A stretch of 14,376 nt of DNA, taken from positions 1 to 14,376 of the forward strand of contig JAPLNJ010000764.1 of the NCBI GenBank assembly GCA_026692885.1, read 5' to 3'. The notes beneath the pieces were generated by a model. The model saw only the letters and a list, made by a program, of their open reading frames with translations, was not told where the DNA came from and searched no databases. Shown here in pieces: positions 6,150 through 12,801 of the stretch. The position numbers and the translations under genes are program-made. Position 1 is the first letter of the stretch. Each line of letters opens with the position of its first letter. This stretch comes from Planctomycetota bacterium (GTDB lineage: Bacteria > Planctomycetota > Planctomycetia > Pirellulales > Pirellulaceae).

Positions 6150-6728
6150 ATGAAGACTTTTGTGACATCTGTGGTGACCTTGATTCTGGTGTTTGGACTC
6201 CTCGCACCCGACGTCCGCGCTCAGCGCGGCGTGGGTGAACCGAGCGGCGTGGCAAGGCAGGCGGTGAAGCCGGAAGTGGTGACGTTCTCGGGGAAATTGG
6301 TGGAAATCAAGACGGGGCCGTGCGAGAAGACTACCGGCCGATCCCCGCTGGGCACGCACCTCATCTTGGAGACGACTGACGGCAAGAAGCTCAATATCCA
6401 CCTGGGCCCAACAACGGCTGTTGCCGACCTCGTCGCCAAACTGTCCGTTGGCCAGAGCCTGACCGTCAAGGCTTTCCGGACGGAGAAACTGCCCGACGGG
6501 CAATTCGTGGCTCAAACTGTGACCTTCGGGGACAATACCATCGAACTGCGCGATCAGGGGCTGCAACCGGTCTGGGCGCAGGGCAACGCTGATGCAGGAA
6601 GTGCAGGCACGGCGGTGGTATCCGGGCGTGATGGCCGTGGCCTCGGTTGGGGACGTGGTTCCGGCCGTGGGGCCGGTTGGGGCCGCGGACGCGGAGCTGG
6701 CTGGGGCGGCCCACCGTGGTCGCGATAA
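6150..6728 (+). CDS. Secreted protein with OB-like domain and Gly/Arg/Trp-rich tail
   Basis: The 192-residue protein has a Sec signal (MKTFVTSVVTLILVFGLLAPDVRAQ, cleavage likely VRA/Q at 24/25). Residues 43-143 read as a small beta-rich domain: VTFSGKLVEIKTG, HLILETTDGKKLNIHLGP, VGQSLTVKAFRTEKLPDGQFVAQTVTFGDNTIELRDQG. Proteins with this pattern, ending in an LRD...PxW segment, are found in several environmental phyla and look OB-fold-like; the match is by eye. Residues 159-190 form a low-complexity tail of GRG, GWG and RGRG units. Starts at 6138 and 6150 are both possible. AAAAGG abuts 6138 too closely, while an AAGGA run lies about a dozen bases before 6150, so 6150 is preferred. Its stop is 11 bases from the convergent stop of the DUF1559 gene. 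Function is unknown; ion or polymer binding by the tail is a guess. Confidence 0.8.
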   Translation: MKTFVTSVVTLILVFGLLAPDVRAQRGVGEPSGVARQAVKPEVVTFSGKLVEIKTGPCEKTTGRSPLGTHLILETTDGKKLNIHLGPTTAVADLVAKLSVGQSLTVKAFRTEKLPDGQFVAQTVTFGDNTIELRDQGLQPVWAQGNADAGSAGTAVVSGRDGRGLGWGRGSGRGAGWGRGRGAGWGGPPWSR

Positions 6729-6739
6729 GTCTCCGGAAG

Positions 6740-7567
6740 CTACTCGCGATCCATCAGTTCGTTGGCCACCCAGCCGCATCTCCCGTCACCGGCTGAGTCG
6801 AGCCTTATCGGGTTGACGCTGTCCACATGGCCGTCGCAGAAGGCCGCATTGACGAGGCCGTGGTGGCGAAAGTGGAAGGTGGCGGTATTGGTCGTGGTGC
6901 TGTTGTACTTGTACAGCGGGTAAATGAAAATCTCTTCGGTGAGGACTCCTGACTTGATCCGGGCGCAGTCGGCAAACAGGATTGTCTTGCCAGGACTTTG
7001 GATAGCGCTCAGCGTCGCTGGCCGAGCCCAGGAGGTCATCCCGGAATAGCCATCGTTGACATCAACCATCGGATCGCCGACGACGTACTGACAGTTGATG
7101 CCGTAGCCCGAAATCTCCCCCGATCCCAAGTACTTTACGGTGACCGGCTTGAACGAGGGGCAACGCAGGATCTGATGCGTCTGGAGGAAGTCCCAGAGCG
7201 GGCCGCGGCTCACGTCCAGGTAGCTGACTCCGCCCACCGTGGAGTACTCGCCGCACCAAGCGGTGGACGTGGAACTGCCGATGACCCAAGCCGGCGGGTA
7301 GCGTTCCTTCCAGACCTGCGTGTACATGTGCACTGCCAAGGCCAGGTTCTTGAGGCTGTTCCTGCAATCGGTCGAGCGAGCCGATTCCCTGGCTGCCATC
7401 ACGGCCGGAAGCAGAAGGCTGATCAGGATGCCGATGATGGCGATGACGACCAGCAACTCGACCAGCGTGAACCCGTATGTGGCATGTGGTCTCGGCAACA
7501 TAGAGATCCGGGTCCACTGGATGTGGCAGAGGCGGGTCAGCGCTCCAGGCGATTGAGTGCGCGACAT
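6740..7567 (-). CDS. DUF1559 prepilin-like protein, last gene of the B12 uptake operon
   Basis: A 275-residue protein with the prepilin cleavage and helix segment [33 protein letters not shown] (32 onward) and a DUF1559 body ending in H-X9-DG ([17 protein letters not shown]). From the ATG at 7567 the leader is 31 residues, long for the family. The internal ATG at 7501 would give the usual short leader ([10 protein letters not shown]). The 7567 start has GGGAGATAAGGAG directly upstream and lies five bases after the stop of the transporter ATPase gene, so translational coupling favours it. It therefore belongs to the riboswitch-controlled operon. Cysteines are scattered through the body. What a pseudopilin-like protein does with a corrinoid importer is not known. 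Confidence 0.9.
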   Translation of the reverse strand: MSRTQSPGALTRLCHIQWTRISMLPRPHATYGFTLVELLVVIAIIGILISLLLPAVMAARESARSTDCRNSLKNLALAVHMYTQVWKERYPPAWVIGSSTSTAWCGEYSTVGGVSYLDVSRGPLWDFLQTHQILRCPSFKPVTVKYLGSGEISGYGINCQYVVGDPMVDVNDGYSGMTSWARPATLSAIQSPGKTILFADCARIKSGVLTEEIFIYPLYKYNSTTTNTATFHFRHHGLVNAAFCDGHVDSVNPIRLDSAGDGRCGWVANELMDRE

Positions 7568-7572
7568 GCTCC

Positions 7573-8418
7573 TTATCTCCCTGGCAGATGACCCTGCCGT
7601 GGTGAATTGGTTGCGATCGAGCCTGCCGACTCACGGTCTTGACTGAGCCCCGCCGCCAGAACCACCTGCGGCTTGCCGGACAGCGGATTGCGATCGACGC
7701 GAACCGCCACGCCGTAGACGGTGCGGATGGTCTCCGGGGTCAGGACGTCGACAGGCGTCCCCACCGCTGCCACACGTCCGCGATCCATCATCAGAAGTCG
7801 CTGACAGTACTCGGCTGCCAGGTTCAAGTCATGGAACACGGCGATCACGGTCATGCCCGCTTCGCGATTCAGTCGGGCGATCAAGTCGAGGATGGACAGT
7901 TGATGACCGATGTCCAGGTGACTGGTCGGCTCGTCCAGCAGGAGTACCTCCGGTTCCTGCGCCAGGCACATGGCCAACAGGACGCGTTGACGCTCGCCAC
8001 CGCTGATCGCGGGAAACAAGCGATCGGCCAAGTGCGACACGTCTGCCCGGTCCATCGCCTGTTGGGCGATGTCGAAGTCCCGCTTGGTTTCGATGCCGAA
8101 CCTGGGCAGATGAGGCGATCGGCCCAGCAAGACCACTTCGCGGACCGTGAACTCCAGATCCAGCGTGAATTCCTGGAGTAAGCAGGCCATGGTTCTGGCC
8201 AATCGGCGTCGGTCGAACCGCCGCAGGTCGGTGTCCCGAAGCGAGACCGTTCCTGCGCTCGTCGGCAGTACGCCGCCGAGCACCCGCAGCAGCGTGGTCT
8301 TGCCGCAGCCGTTGGGGCCGAGAATTCCCAGGAATTCGCCCGGCGCGACGCGCAGCGCCACCTGTTGCAACACGGCGCGACGACCATATCCGGCGGTGAC
8401 GTTGTCGATGGCGAGCAT
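7573..8418 (-). CDS. btuD: Vitamin B12 ABC transporter, ATP-binding protein
   Basis: The 281-residue ATPase drives corrinoid import across the inner membrane. All key motifs are present: Walker A GPNGCGKT (34-41), Q-loop Q82, signature ISGGE (138-142, usually LSGGE), Walker B EVLLLDEP (157-164), D-loop SHLD (166-169) and H-loop H196. The sequence belongs to the FecE/BtuD/FhuC group, which handles siderophores, haem or B12. The cobalamin riboswitch upstream points to B12. The ATG lies one base after the permease stop (TGA-C-ATG), with GGAG just before it inside the permease gene. The C-terminal 20 residues (about 260-281) are a polar extension without family features. Confidence 0.93.
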   Translation of the reverse strand: MLAIDNVTAGYGRRAVLQQVALRVAPGEFLGILGPNGCGKTTLLRVLGGVLPTSAGTVSLRDTDLRRFDRRRLARTMACLLQEFTLDLEFTVREVVLLGRSPHLPRFGIETKRDFDIAQQAMDRADVSHLADRLFPAISGGERQRVLLAMCLAQEPEVLLLDEPTSHLDIGHQLSILDLIARLNREAGMTVIAVFHDLNLAAEYCQRLLMMDRGRVAAVGTPVDVLTPETIRTVYGVAVRVDRNPLSGKPQVVLAAGLSQDRESAGSIATNSPRQGHLPGR

Positions 8419-8419
8419 G

Positions 8420-9397
8420 TCAGCTCCGGTACGCGGACGTTCTCCGCCTGAGCAGGAATAAGAAGAAAGGGCCGCCCAGCAGCGAGGTGATCACGCCGAT
8501 CGGGATTTCCAGAGGCGCCATCACTGTGCGAGCGAAGACGTCGGCCAGGACCAGGAAGGTCGCGCCCGCGAGGGCCGCCGCAGGCACCAGACGCCGGTGA
8601 TCGGGGCCGATGCTTAGTCGCACTGCATGCGGCACGATCAGGCCCACAAAGCCGATCAGACCACAAGCGGCGACGGTGGCACCGGTCATCAACGAGGCCA
8701 CCAGGAAGAAGACCTGCACCGTCCGCTCGACGTGCAGTCCCAGGTGCGCGGCGGGTTCCTCGCCCAATGCCAAGAGGTTGAGATCGCGTGCACACAGGAC
8801 GGTCATCGCCAACCCCGCCGCGACCACCATGGCGACGACGCGCAGCAGTTGCCAATCGAAGACTTGGAGGTTGCCCAGCAGCCACCACACCACATTGTGG
8901 AGATCCTCCGACGGTGTCACCGAGACGAGGAACATCAACAGGCTGCCGAGCACCGCATTGACGATGGCGCCGGAGAGCAGCAGTGTAGGAGCGGGGATAC
9001 CACCGGCGGCGGTCCTCGCCAACGCATAGACCAGCAGGATCGTGCCGAGAGCGCCCGCGAAGGCCATTCCAGGCAACGTCCACGCGCCGGCGGCGTGTAA
9101 CCCGAATACGATGGCTAAGGCCGCCCCCAGGCCCGCCCCGGATGAGATGCCCAGTACATAGGGCTCGGCCAAAGGATTCCGCAGGATCGCCTGGAAGATA
9201 ACGCCCGATGTCGACAACGCCGCCCCCGTCACTACGGCCAGCAAGATTCGAGCGCACCGCAGGCGCACGATGTTCGACTGGGCCATTTCGCGAAGCGGCA
9301 CCCGAACCGCGCCGCAGAACACGGCCAGCGTGCACGCCGCCACCAGCGCTGCCAAGAGGACACCGAATACGATTGCATTTTTCCTGTCGCGCATCAT
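8420..9397 (-). CDS. btuC: Vitamin B12 ABC transporter, permease (FecCD family)
   Basis: The 325-residue, highly hydrophobic permease has the usual FecCD/BtuC landmarks: ALSTSGVIFQAILRNPLAEPYVLGISSGAGLGA (about 60-92), CGLIGFVGLIVPHAVRLSIGPDHR in the region contacting the ATPase, and the end IPIGVITSLLGGPFFLFLLRRR. Length and about ten membrane spans agree with the family. The frame is open up to 9538, but the ATG at 9397 overlaps the stop of the substrate-binding gene (ATGATG/TGA), and GGGGAGCAGG lies in the bases before it, so 9397 (or the next ATG at 9394) is the start. It works with the ATPase and binding protein as a BtuC2D2-F importer. Confidence 0.93.
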   Translation of the reverse strand: MMRDRKNAIVFGVLLAALVAACTLAVFCGAVRVPLREMAQSNIVRLRCARILLAVVTGAALSTSGVIFQAILRNPLAEPYVLGISSGAGLGAALAIVFGLHAAGAWTLPGMAFAGALGTILLVYALARTAAGGIPAPTLLLSGAIVNAVLGSLLMFLVSVTPSEDLHNVVWWLLGNLQVFDWQLLRVVAMVVAAGLAMTVLCARDLNLLALGEEPAAHLGLHVERTVQVFFLVASLMTGATVAACGLIGFVGLIVPHAVRLSIGPDHRRLVPAAALAGATFLVLADVFARTVMAPLEIPIGVITSLLGGPFFLFLLRRRTSAYRS

Positions 9398-10341
9398 GGC
9401 GGGGCCTGCTCCCCTTCGTTCACCGTAATCTCGACGTGCGGTGGGTTGCGCAAGCGTTGAGTGAGCAGCTTGATCCCCTCCATCAACCGCGGTCCCGGCC
9501 GCAAGAGACAGTCCGGCGGTATGTCGCCAATGATCCACTGCTGACGCACCGCCGTGATTCCGGACCAGCCGATTCGGGTGGCCAGCTGCTCGGCCGCGTC
9601 CCCACCGTGGGCCATGTGCGCCACCACGACGACATCCGGATTCCAGTCGATCACTTGCTCGGCGTTGATGCGGGGATGCGGTTGCGCCAGCTCATGCGCC
9701 ACGTTGACACCACCGGCCCGCGCAATGACTTCGTCCAAGAACGAAGGGCCGCCAGCCGTGGTCAACGGCTTGTCCCATAGTTCCACGAAGACCCGTGGAG
9801 ACGACTGGCCGGAAGGCCGGGCCTTCTCCGCAGCAATTGTCTGGAGATCGCCTTGCATCCTCGCGATGAGTGTCTCCGCCTGGGGGGACATCCCCACGGC
9901 TTGGCCGATCAGTCGCAACGTCTGAAACATCTCGTCGAAGCTGCGAATCTGCACCTCAAGTGTCCGCATCCCCGACTTGTGCAGCGATTGGATCAGGTCG
10001 CGTCTGGCAGGGCCGCCAACCACCACCAAGTCGGGCGCCAAGGCCAGCAGTTTCTCCATGTTCGGTTTGCCGAAGCCGCCGATGCGTTCGATGCGCGTCG
10101 CCTCCGGCGGATAATCGCAACGGTCGGTCACACCGACAACGTGATCACCTGCACCTAAAGCAAACAGAAGTTCGGTCACGCTGGGAGCCAGAGATACCAC
10201 ACGAACGTGGGCGCTAGGGAGGGAGGCGGACGGCGAGCCGCGGTCCCCCCGGCCGATCCACATCCCGCTCGCCAGCAGACCAAGGACTGCGATCAGTGTC
10301 CAGAGTGTTTTCGACATGACGACGTGGACGTACCCCGACAT
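9394..10341 (-). CDS. btuF: Vitamin B12 ABC transporter, substrate-binding protein
   Basis: The 315-residue periplasmic binding protein delivers corrinoid to the permease. It begins with a hydrophobic segment (about 12-29) without a lipobox cysteine, so it is either cleaved or membrane-anchored. The mature part starts VRVVSLAPSVTELLFALGAGDHVVGVTDRCDYPPEA (47-81), the typical opening of BtuF-type proteins, and continues with IGGFGKPNMEKLLALAPDLVVV (87-108) and a C-terminal lobe with NAEQVIDWNPDVVVVAHMAHG. The frame extends to 10506, but AAAGGAG six bases before the ATG at 10341 fixes the start. A cobalamin riboswitch ends about 245 bases upstream. The outer-membrane receptor (BtuB) is not in the window. 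Confidence 0.93.
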   Translation of the reverse strand: MSGYVHVVMSKTLWTLIAVLGLLASGMWIGRGDRGSPSASLPSAHVRVVSLAPSVTELLFALGAGDHVVGVTDRCDYPPEATRIERIGGFGKPNMEKLLALAPDLVVVGGPARRDLIQSLHKSGMRTLEVQIRSFDEMFQTLRLIGQAVGMSPQAETLIARMQGDLQTIAAEKARPSGQSSPRVFVELWDKPLTTAGGPSFLDEVIARAGGVNVAHELAQPHPRINAEQVIDWNPDVVVVAHMAHGGDAAEQLATRIGWSGITAVRQQWIIGDIPPDCLLRPGPRLMEGIKLLTQRLRNPPHVEITVNEGEQAPP

Positions 10342-10585
10342 GGTGACTCCTTTCGAGAGCACCGCTTGCCAGCCGGCGCATTGGGCGGCGATGGTCTCCG
10401 CGCGGTGCCGCTGTCTGGCCTGTACGCAACGCGCGCAGGCGATTACGCCACCAACGGAGTGCTTCCCTGAGCGAAATCGCAGCACCAGCGCAGGTAACAG
10501 CCGCAAAGCAGTACCAGCGTCCTGGGTTCCTCAGCAGTCGATGGTCCTACGGATTCCATCCCTCGCAGAAAACCGCATGTCTCGC
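10342..10585 (-). other. Leader between riboswitch and btuF, with a possible 38-codon ORF
   Basis: About 245 nt separate the riboswitch from the btuF start. On the minus strand an ORF from 10559 to 10443 reads MESVGPSTAEEPRTLVLLCG and then YLRWCCDF, ending at TAA. It has GAGGG almost touching the ATG, too close for a normal SD. No terminator with a T-run is visible, so the expression platform is unclear; control could be at translation or through Rho. Confidence 0.3.
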
Positions 10586-10791
10586 GCTGGTAGGTCTTCT
10601 GACTTCCGAGCTGGGGCTTGCCCGGCCTTCTCGTTGTGTCCGCTGGATGCGAATCACAACAATGGCCAAAAAGAATGGGCAACCCTCCTGACACTCGGTC
10701 ACAGCGGCGGGGCCGTCCCGGAATTGCACCGGAGTTCCCTGTTCGTCGGCCGTTCCAGATGCTGCGGCCGACCACCAACGCACCATGTAAC
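10586..10791 (-). ncRNA. Cobalamin riboswitch
   Basis: Read on the minus strand, the conserved cobalamin aptamer blocks appear in order. GTTGGTGGTC (10779-10770) is the 5' arm of P1. GGGAACTCCGGTG (around 10739-10728) is followed by CAATTCC and then GGACGGCCCCGCCGCTGTGA (10718-10699). A GGCCATTG...GAGAAGGCC region follows. The B12 box GGAAGTCAGAAGACCTACC (10607-10589) is followed by AGC, so that GACCTACCAGC pairs back with GTTGGTGGTC to close P1. Binding of adenosyl- or methylcobalamin would shut down the downstream btuF-btuC-btuD-DUF1559 operon. It identifies the transporter substrate better than the proteins do. The 5' end is set by the promoter just upstream. Confidence 0.93.
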
Positions 10792-10797
10792 GCCGAC

Positions 10798-10826
10798 AAC
10801 GTAGCACAAGCAATTACGACCTTCAA
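10798..10826 (-). promoter_or_regulatory. Sigma-70-type promoter of the B12 uptake operon
   Basis: On the minus strand TTGAAG (10826-10821) and TACGTT (10803-10798) are 17 bases apart, with a TGC extension just before the -10. Transcription would start near 10791, immediately before the riboswitch P1 arm, which is the expected arrangement. Confidence 0.6.
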
Positions 10827-10885
10827 GCCCGCATGTCCACGAAGCAGGTGAAACGTCAGCACCGATCAACTTCGAGGGGTGTCGC

Positions 10886-11302
10886 TCACTGATGCCCGTC
10901 TGGGCTGATTGTCACCAATTCGCCCTTGTAGATGCCCTTAAGTCCCTTGAGTTGCGCCGCAATGTGCTGCAATCTCGCGGCCGGCCCGCGCAGGATGATC
11001 ACTTCCAGACAGACGTCGTGCGTCAGGTGCACGTGCGTCGTGGCGACAATCAGGTCGTGTTGGTCGTGCTGTAGTTGTGCCAACTTCTCTCCCAGCTGCG
11101 TGCGATGATGATCGTAGACCAACGTCAGCGTGCCGGCCACCTCGTGTTGTCCCTGTTCCCACGCGCATGTCGTCAGACGATCGTGAATCAATTGCCGGAC
11201 AGCTTCGCTGCGGGTGGCGAACTGTTCCTTCCGACAATACTGGTCGAACTTCTTCAGGAGTTCTTTTTCGGCGGAGACTGTGAAACGAACAATTTCTGAC
11301 AT
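10886..11302 (-). CDS. nikR: Nickel-responsive transcriptional regulator NikR
   Basis: The 138-residue protein has an N-terminal ribbon-helix-helix DNA-binding domain (MSEIVRFTVSAEKELLKKFD, with RSEAVRQLI at 31-39) and a C-terminal ACT-like metal domain. All four square-planar nickel ligands of E. coli NikR are conserved with an offset of three: H79, H90, H92 and C98 (corresponding to H76, H87, H89 and C95), within THVHLTHDVCLEV. The open frame extends to 11377, but the RHH domain starts at the ATG at 11302, which has no clear SD. NikR represses nickel uptake genes when nickel is plentiful. No nickel transporter or urease is in the window. It lies just upstream of the B12 operon on the same strand, but that operon has its own promoter and riboswitch. 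I could not find a NikR dyad (GTATGA-N16-TCATAC). Confidence 0.95.
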   Translation of the reverse strand: MSEIVRFTVSAEKELLKKFDQYCRKEQFATRSEAVRQLIHDRLTTCAWEQGQHEVAGTLTLVYDHHRTQLGEKLAQLQHDQHDLIVATTHVHLTHDVCLEVIILRGPAARLQHIAAQLKGLKGIYKGELVTISPDGHQ

Positions 11303-11426
11303 GGCCCAGGCCGCTGAACAGGACAGGTGACAGGAAATCCGATATTTCGCACGACTCAGTTTGGCCGTCACAACCATCGATCGTCAAGGCACGCAGCGGC
11401 CTCCCTGGGCGGGAAGCAACGGCGTA

Positions 11427-11441
11427 GGGCAAAACGTGCCC
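11427..11441. other. Small hairpin after the response-regulator stop
   Basis: GGGCA-AAACG-TGCCC is a 5-bp stem with a 5-nt loop, directly after the response-regulator stop at 11443 on the minus strand. No T-run follows, so it is at best a weak terminator or a 3' stabilising stem before nikR. Confidence 0.25.
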
Positions 11442-11442
11442 G

Positions 11443-12801
11443 CTAAGCAGACTCCTCACTCCCCTCGCGTTTCTCCAACTGGATGGCGCGGAGTTTGTAG
11501 ATCAAAGCGCGGCGGCTGATGCCCAACTTCTTCGCGGCGTGGGTGCGGTTGCCCTGGCACTCCTCCAAGGTTGCGAGAATGGTGGCTCGTTCGACTTGCG
11601 AGAGACGTCCCGTGTCGGCTACAGCGGTGCCGGCGGAGACCGTCAGGGCCGCGATTTTCGGTGGCAGATGCTCCGGCAGAATGATGTCGCCGCGACAGAG
11701 CAAGCAGGCCCGCTGGATGGCATTGCGGAGCTCGCGGACGTTGCCCGGCCAGGAGTAACTCACCAGACATTGCACGGCGTGCGGCGAGAGCCGGACCGGT
11801 GCCCCGGCAAACTCGCTGGCAAACTGTCGGGCCAACGGCAGGATATCGTCCGAGCGGTCCCGCAGCGGCGGCACGATCAACTCGACGACGTTGATGCGAT
11901 AGTACAGATCCTCGCGAAAACGACCTTCGCGGACGGCGTCGGTCAAGTCGCAGTTGGTCGCCGCCACCAAGCGGGCGTCGACTTCGATCGGCACATCGCT
12001 ACCGATCGGCGTGATCTGCCCGGCTTCGAGTGCGCGCAGCAGTTTGGGTTGCAAGTGCAGGGGCAATTCGCCAATCTCGTCCAGGAATAACGTCCCCTGA
12101 TGCGCGGACCGAAAGAAGCCGAGTTGAACCGCCTGGGCTCCCGTGAAGGCGCCTTTGATATGCCCGAACAATTCGCTTTCGATGAGCGTTTCGGGCAGTC
12201 CGGCGCAGTTCGCTGCCACGAAGGGGTGCGCGGCTCGGGGACTCCACCGGTGGATCAGTTGGGCGATGATCTCTTTGCCCACACCGCTCTCGCCCAGGAT
12301 CAAGACAGGGGCGTTGGACGGCGCGACAATGGCCGCGGTTTCGATCACCCGGCACATGGCCGGACTCTCGCAGATCACACCGGGAGGCAGCGACAACGGG
12401 GTCTTGTCGCCGCGGCGGGGGCCGCCCTCGGCGGGTCCAATCGCGTCGGCGATGGCCGCCTCCAACTCGTCCAGATCGATCGGCTTCGAAAGGTAGTCAT
12501 CCGCGCCGCTCTTCATGGCCGCCACCGCCTGACGAAGATCAGCAAACGCGGTGATCAGCAAGACAGGCAGGTCGGCCGCGATGCGGCGAATCTCGCCGAG
12601 GGCTTCGATGCCGCTCATGCCCGGCAAACGCACGTCCAGCAGCACCATGTCCGGGGCCTCGTGACGAATGACCGCTAGGGCTTCTTCGGCGGAGGCGGCT
12701 TCGGTCACGCAGAACCCCAACGACTGCAGAAAACTGCCCAACAAGTGGCGTTGAGCCGCTTCGTCGTCGACTACCAGGATGCTGCGTTGCCGTTCAGTCA
12801 T
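11443..12801 (-). CDS. Sigma-54-dependent response regulator (NtrC/ZraR type)
   Basis: The 452-residue protein has three domains. The receiver (about 6-122) has the acidic pocket D12/D13, phospho-acceptor D56 in DMVLLDVRLPG, and K106. The AAA+ domain (about 143-380) has Walker A GESGVGKE (170-177), an intact GAFTGA (217-222), Walker B GTLFLDEIG (236-244) and GNVREL (353-358). A Fis-type helix-turn-helix lies at about 403-442. When phosphorylated by the adjacent kinase it should activate sigma-54 promoters. The frame extends to 12834, but the ATG at 12801 overlaps the kinase stop by eight bases (ATGACTGA), giving translational coupling. No target promoter was recognised in the window, so its regulon is unknown. 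Confidence 0.94.
   Translation of the reverse strand: MTERQRSILVVDDEAAQRHLLGSFLQSLGFCVTEAASAEEALAVIRHEAPDMVLLDVRLPGMSGIEALGEIRRIAADLPVLLITAFADLRQAVAAMKSGADDYLSKPIDLDELEAAIADAIGPAEGGPRRGDKTPLSLPPGVICESPAMCRVIETAAIVAPSNAPVLILGESGVGKEIIAQLIHRWSPRAAHPFVAANCAGLPETLIESELFGHIKGAFTGAQAVQLGFFRSAHQGTLFLDEIGELPLHLQPKLLRALEAGQITPIGSDVPIEVDARLVAATNCDLTDAVREGRFREDLYYRINVVELIVPPLRDRSDDILPLARQFASEFAGAPVRLSPHAVQCLVSYSWPGNVRELRNAIQRACLLCRGDIILPEHLPPKIAALTVSAGTAVADTGRLSQVERATILATLEECQGNRTHAAKKLGISRRALIYKLRAIQLEKREGSEESA

Noticed and set aside
6720..6749. A bidirectional terminator between the convergent genes
   Set aside because: CGCGA/TCGCG arms flank the 11-base gap, but the stem is only 5 bp with an 18-nt loop and no T-run on either strand.
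7881..9335. A 484-codon minus-strand open frame spanning the permease and ATPase genes
   Set aside because: It is a shifted frame over btuC and btuD, both of which have full family motifs and coupled starts. Its translation is Arg/Ser-rich without domains.
7573..10341. An iron-siderophore (FecBCD-type) assignment for the ABC transporter
   Set aside because: The protein families overlap, but the cobalamin riboswitch directly upstream and the BtuF-type opening of the binding protein favour B12.
11303..11442. A NikR operator or clear promoter before nikR
   Set aside because: No GTATGA-N16-TCATAC-like dyad and no well-spaced -35/-10 pair could be found; TTGACG is present without a matching -10.
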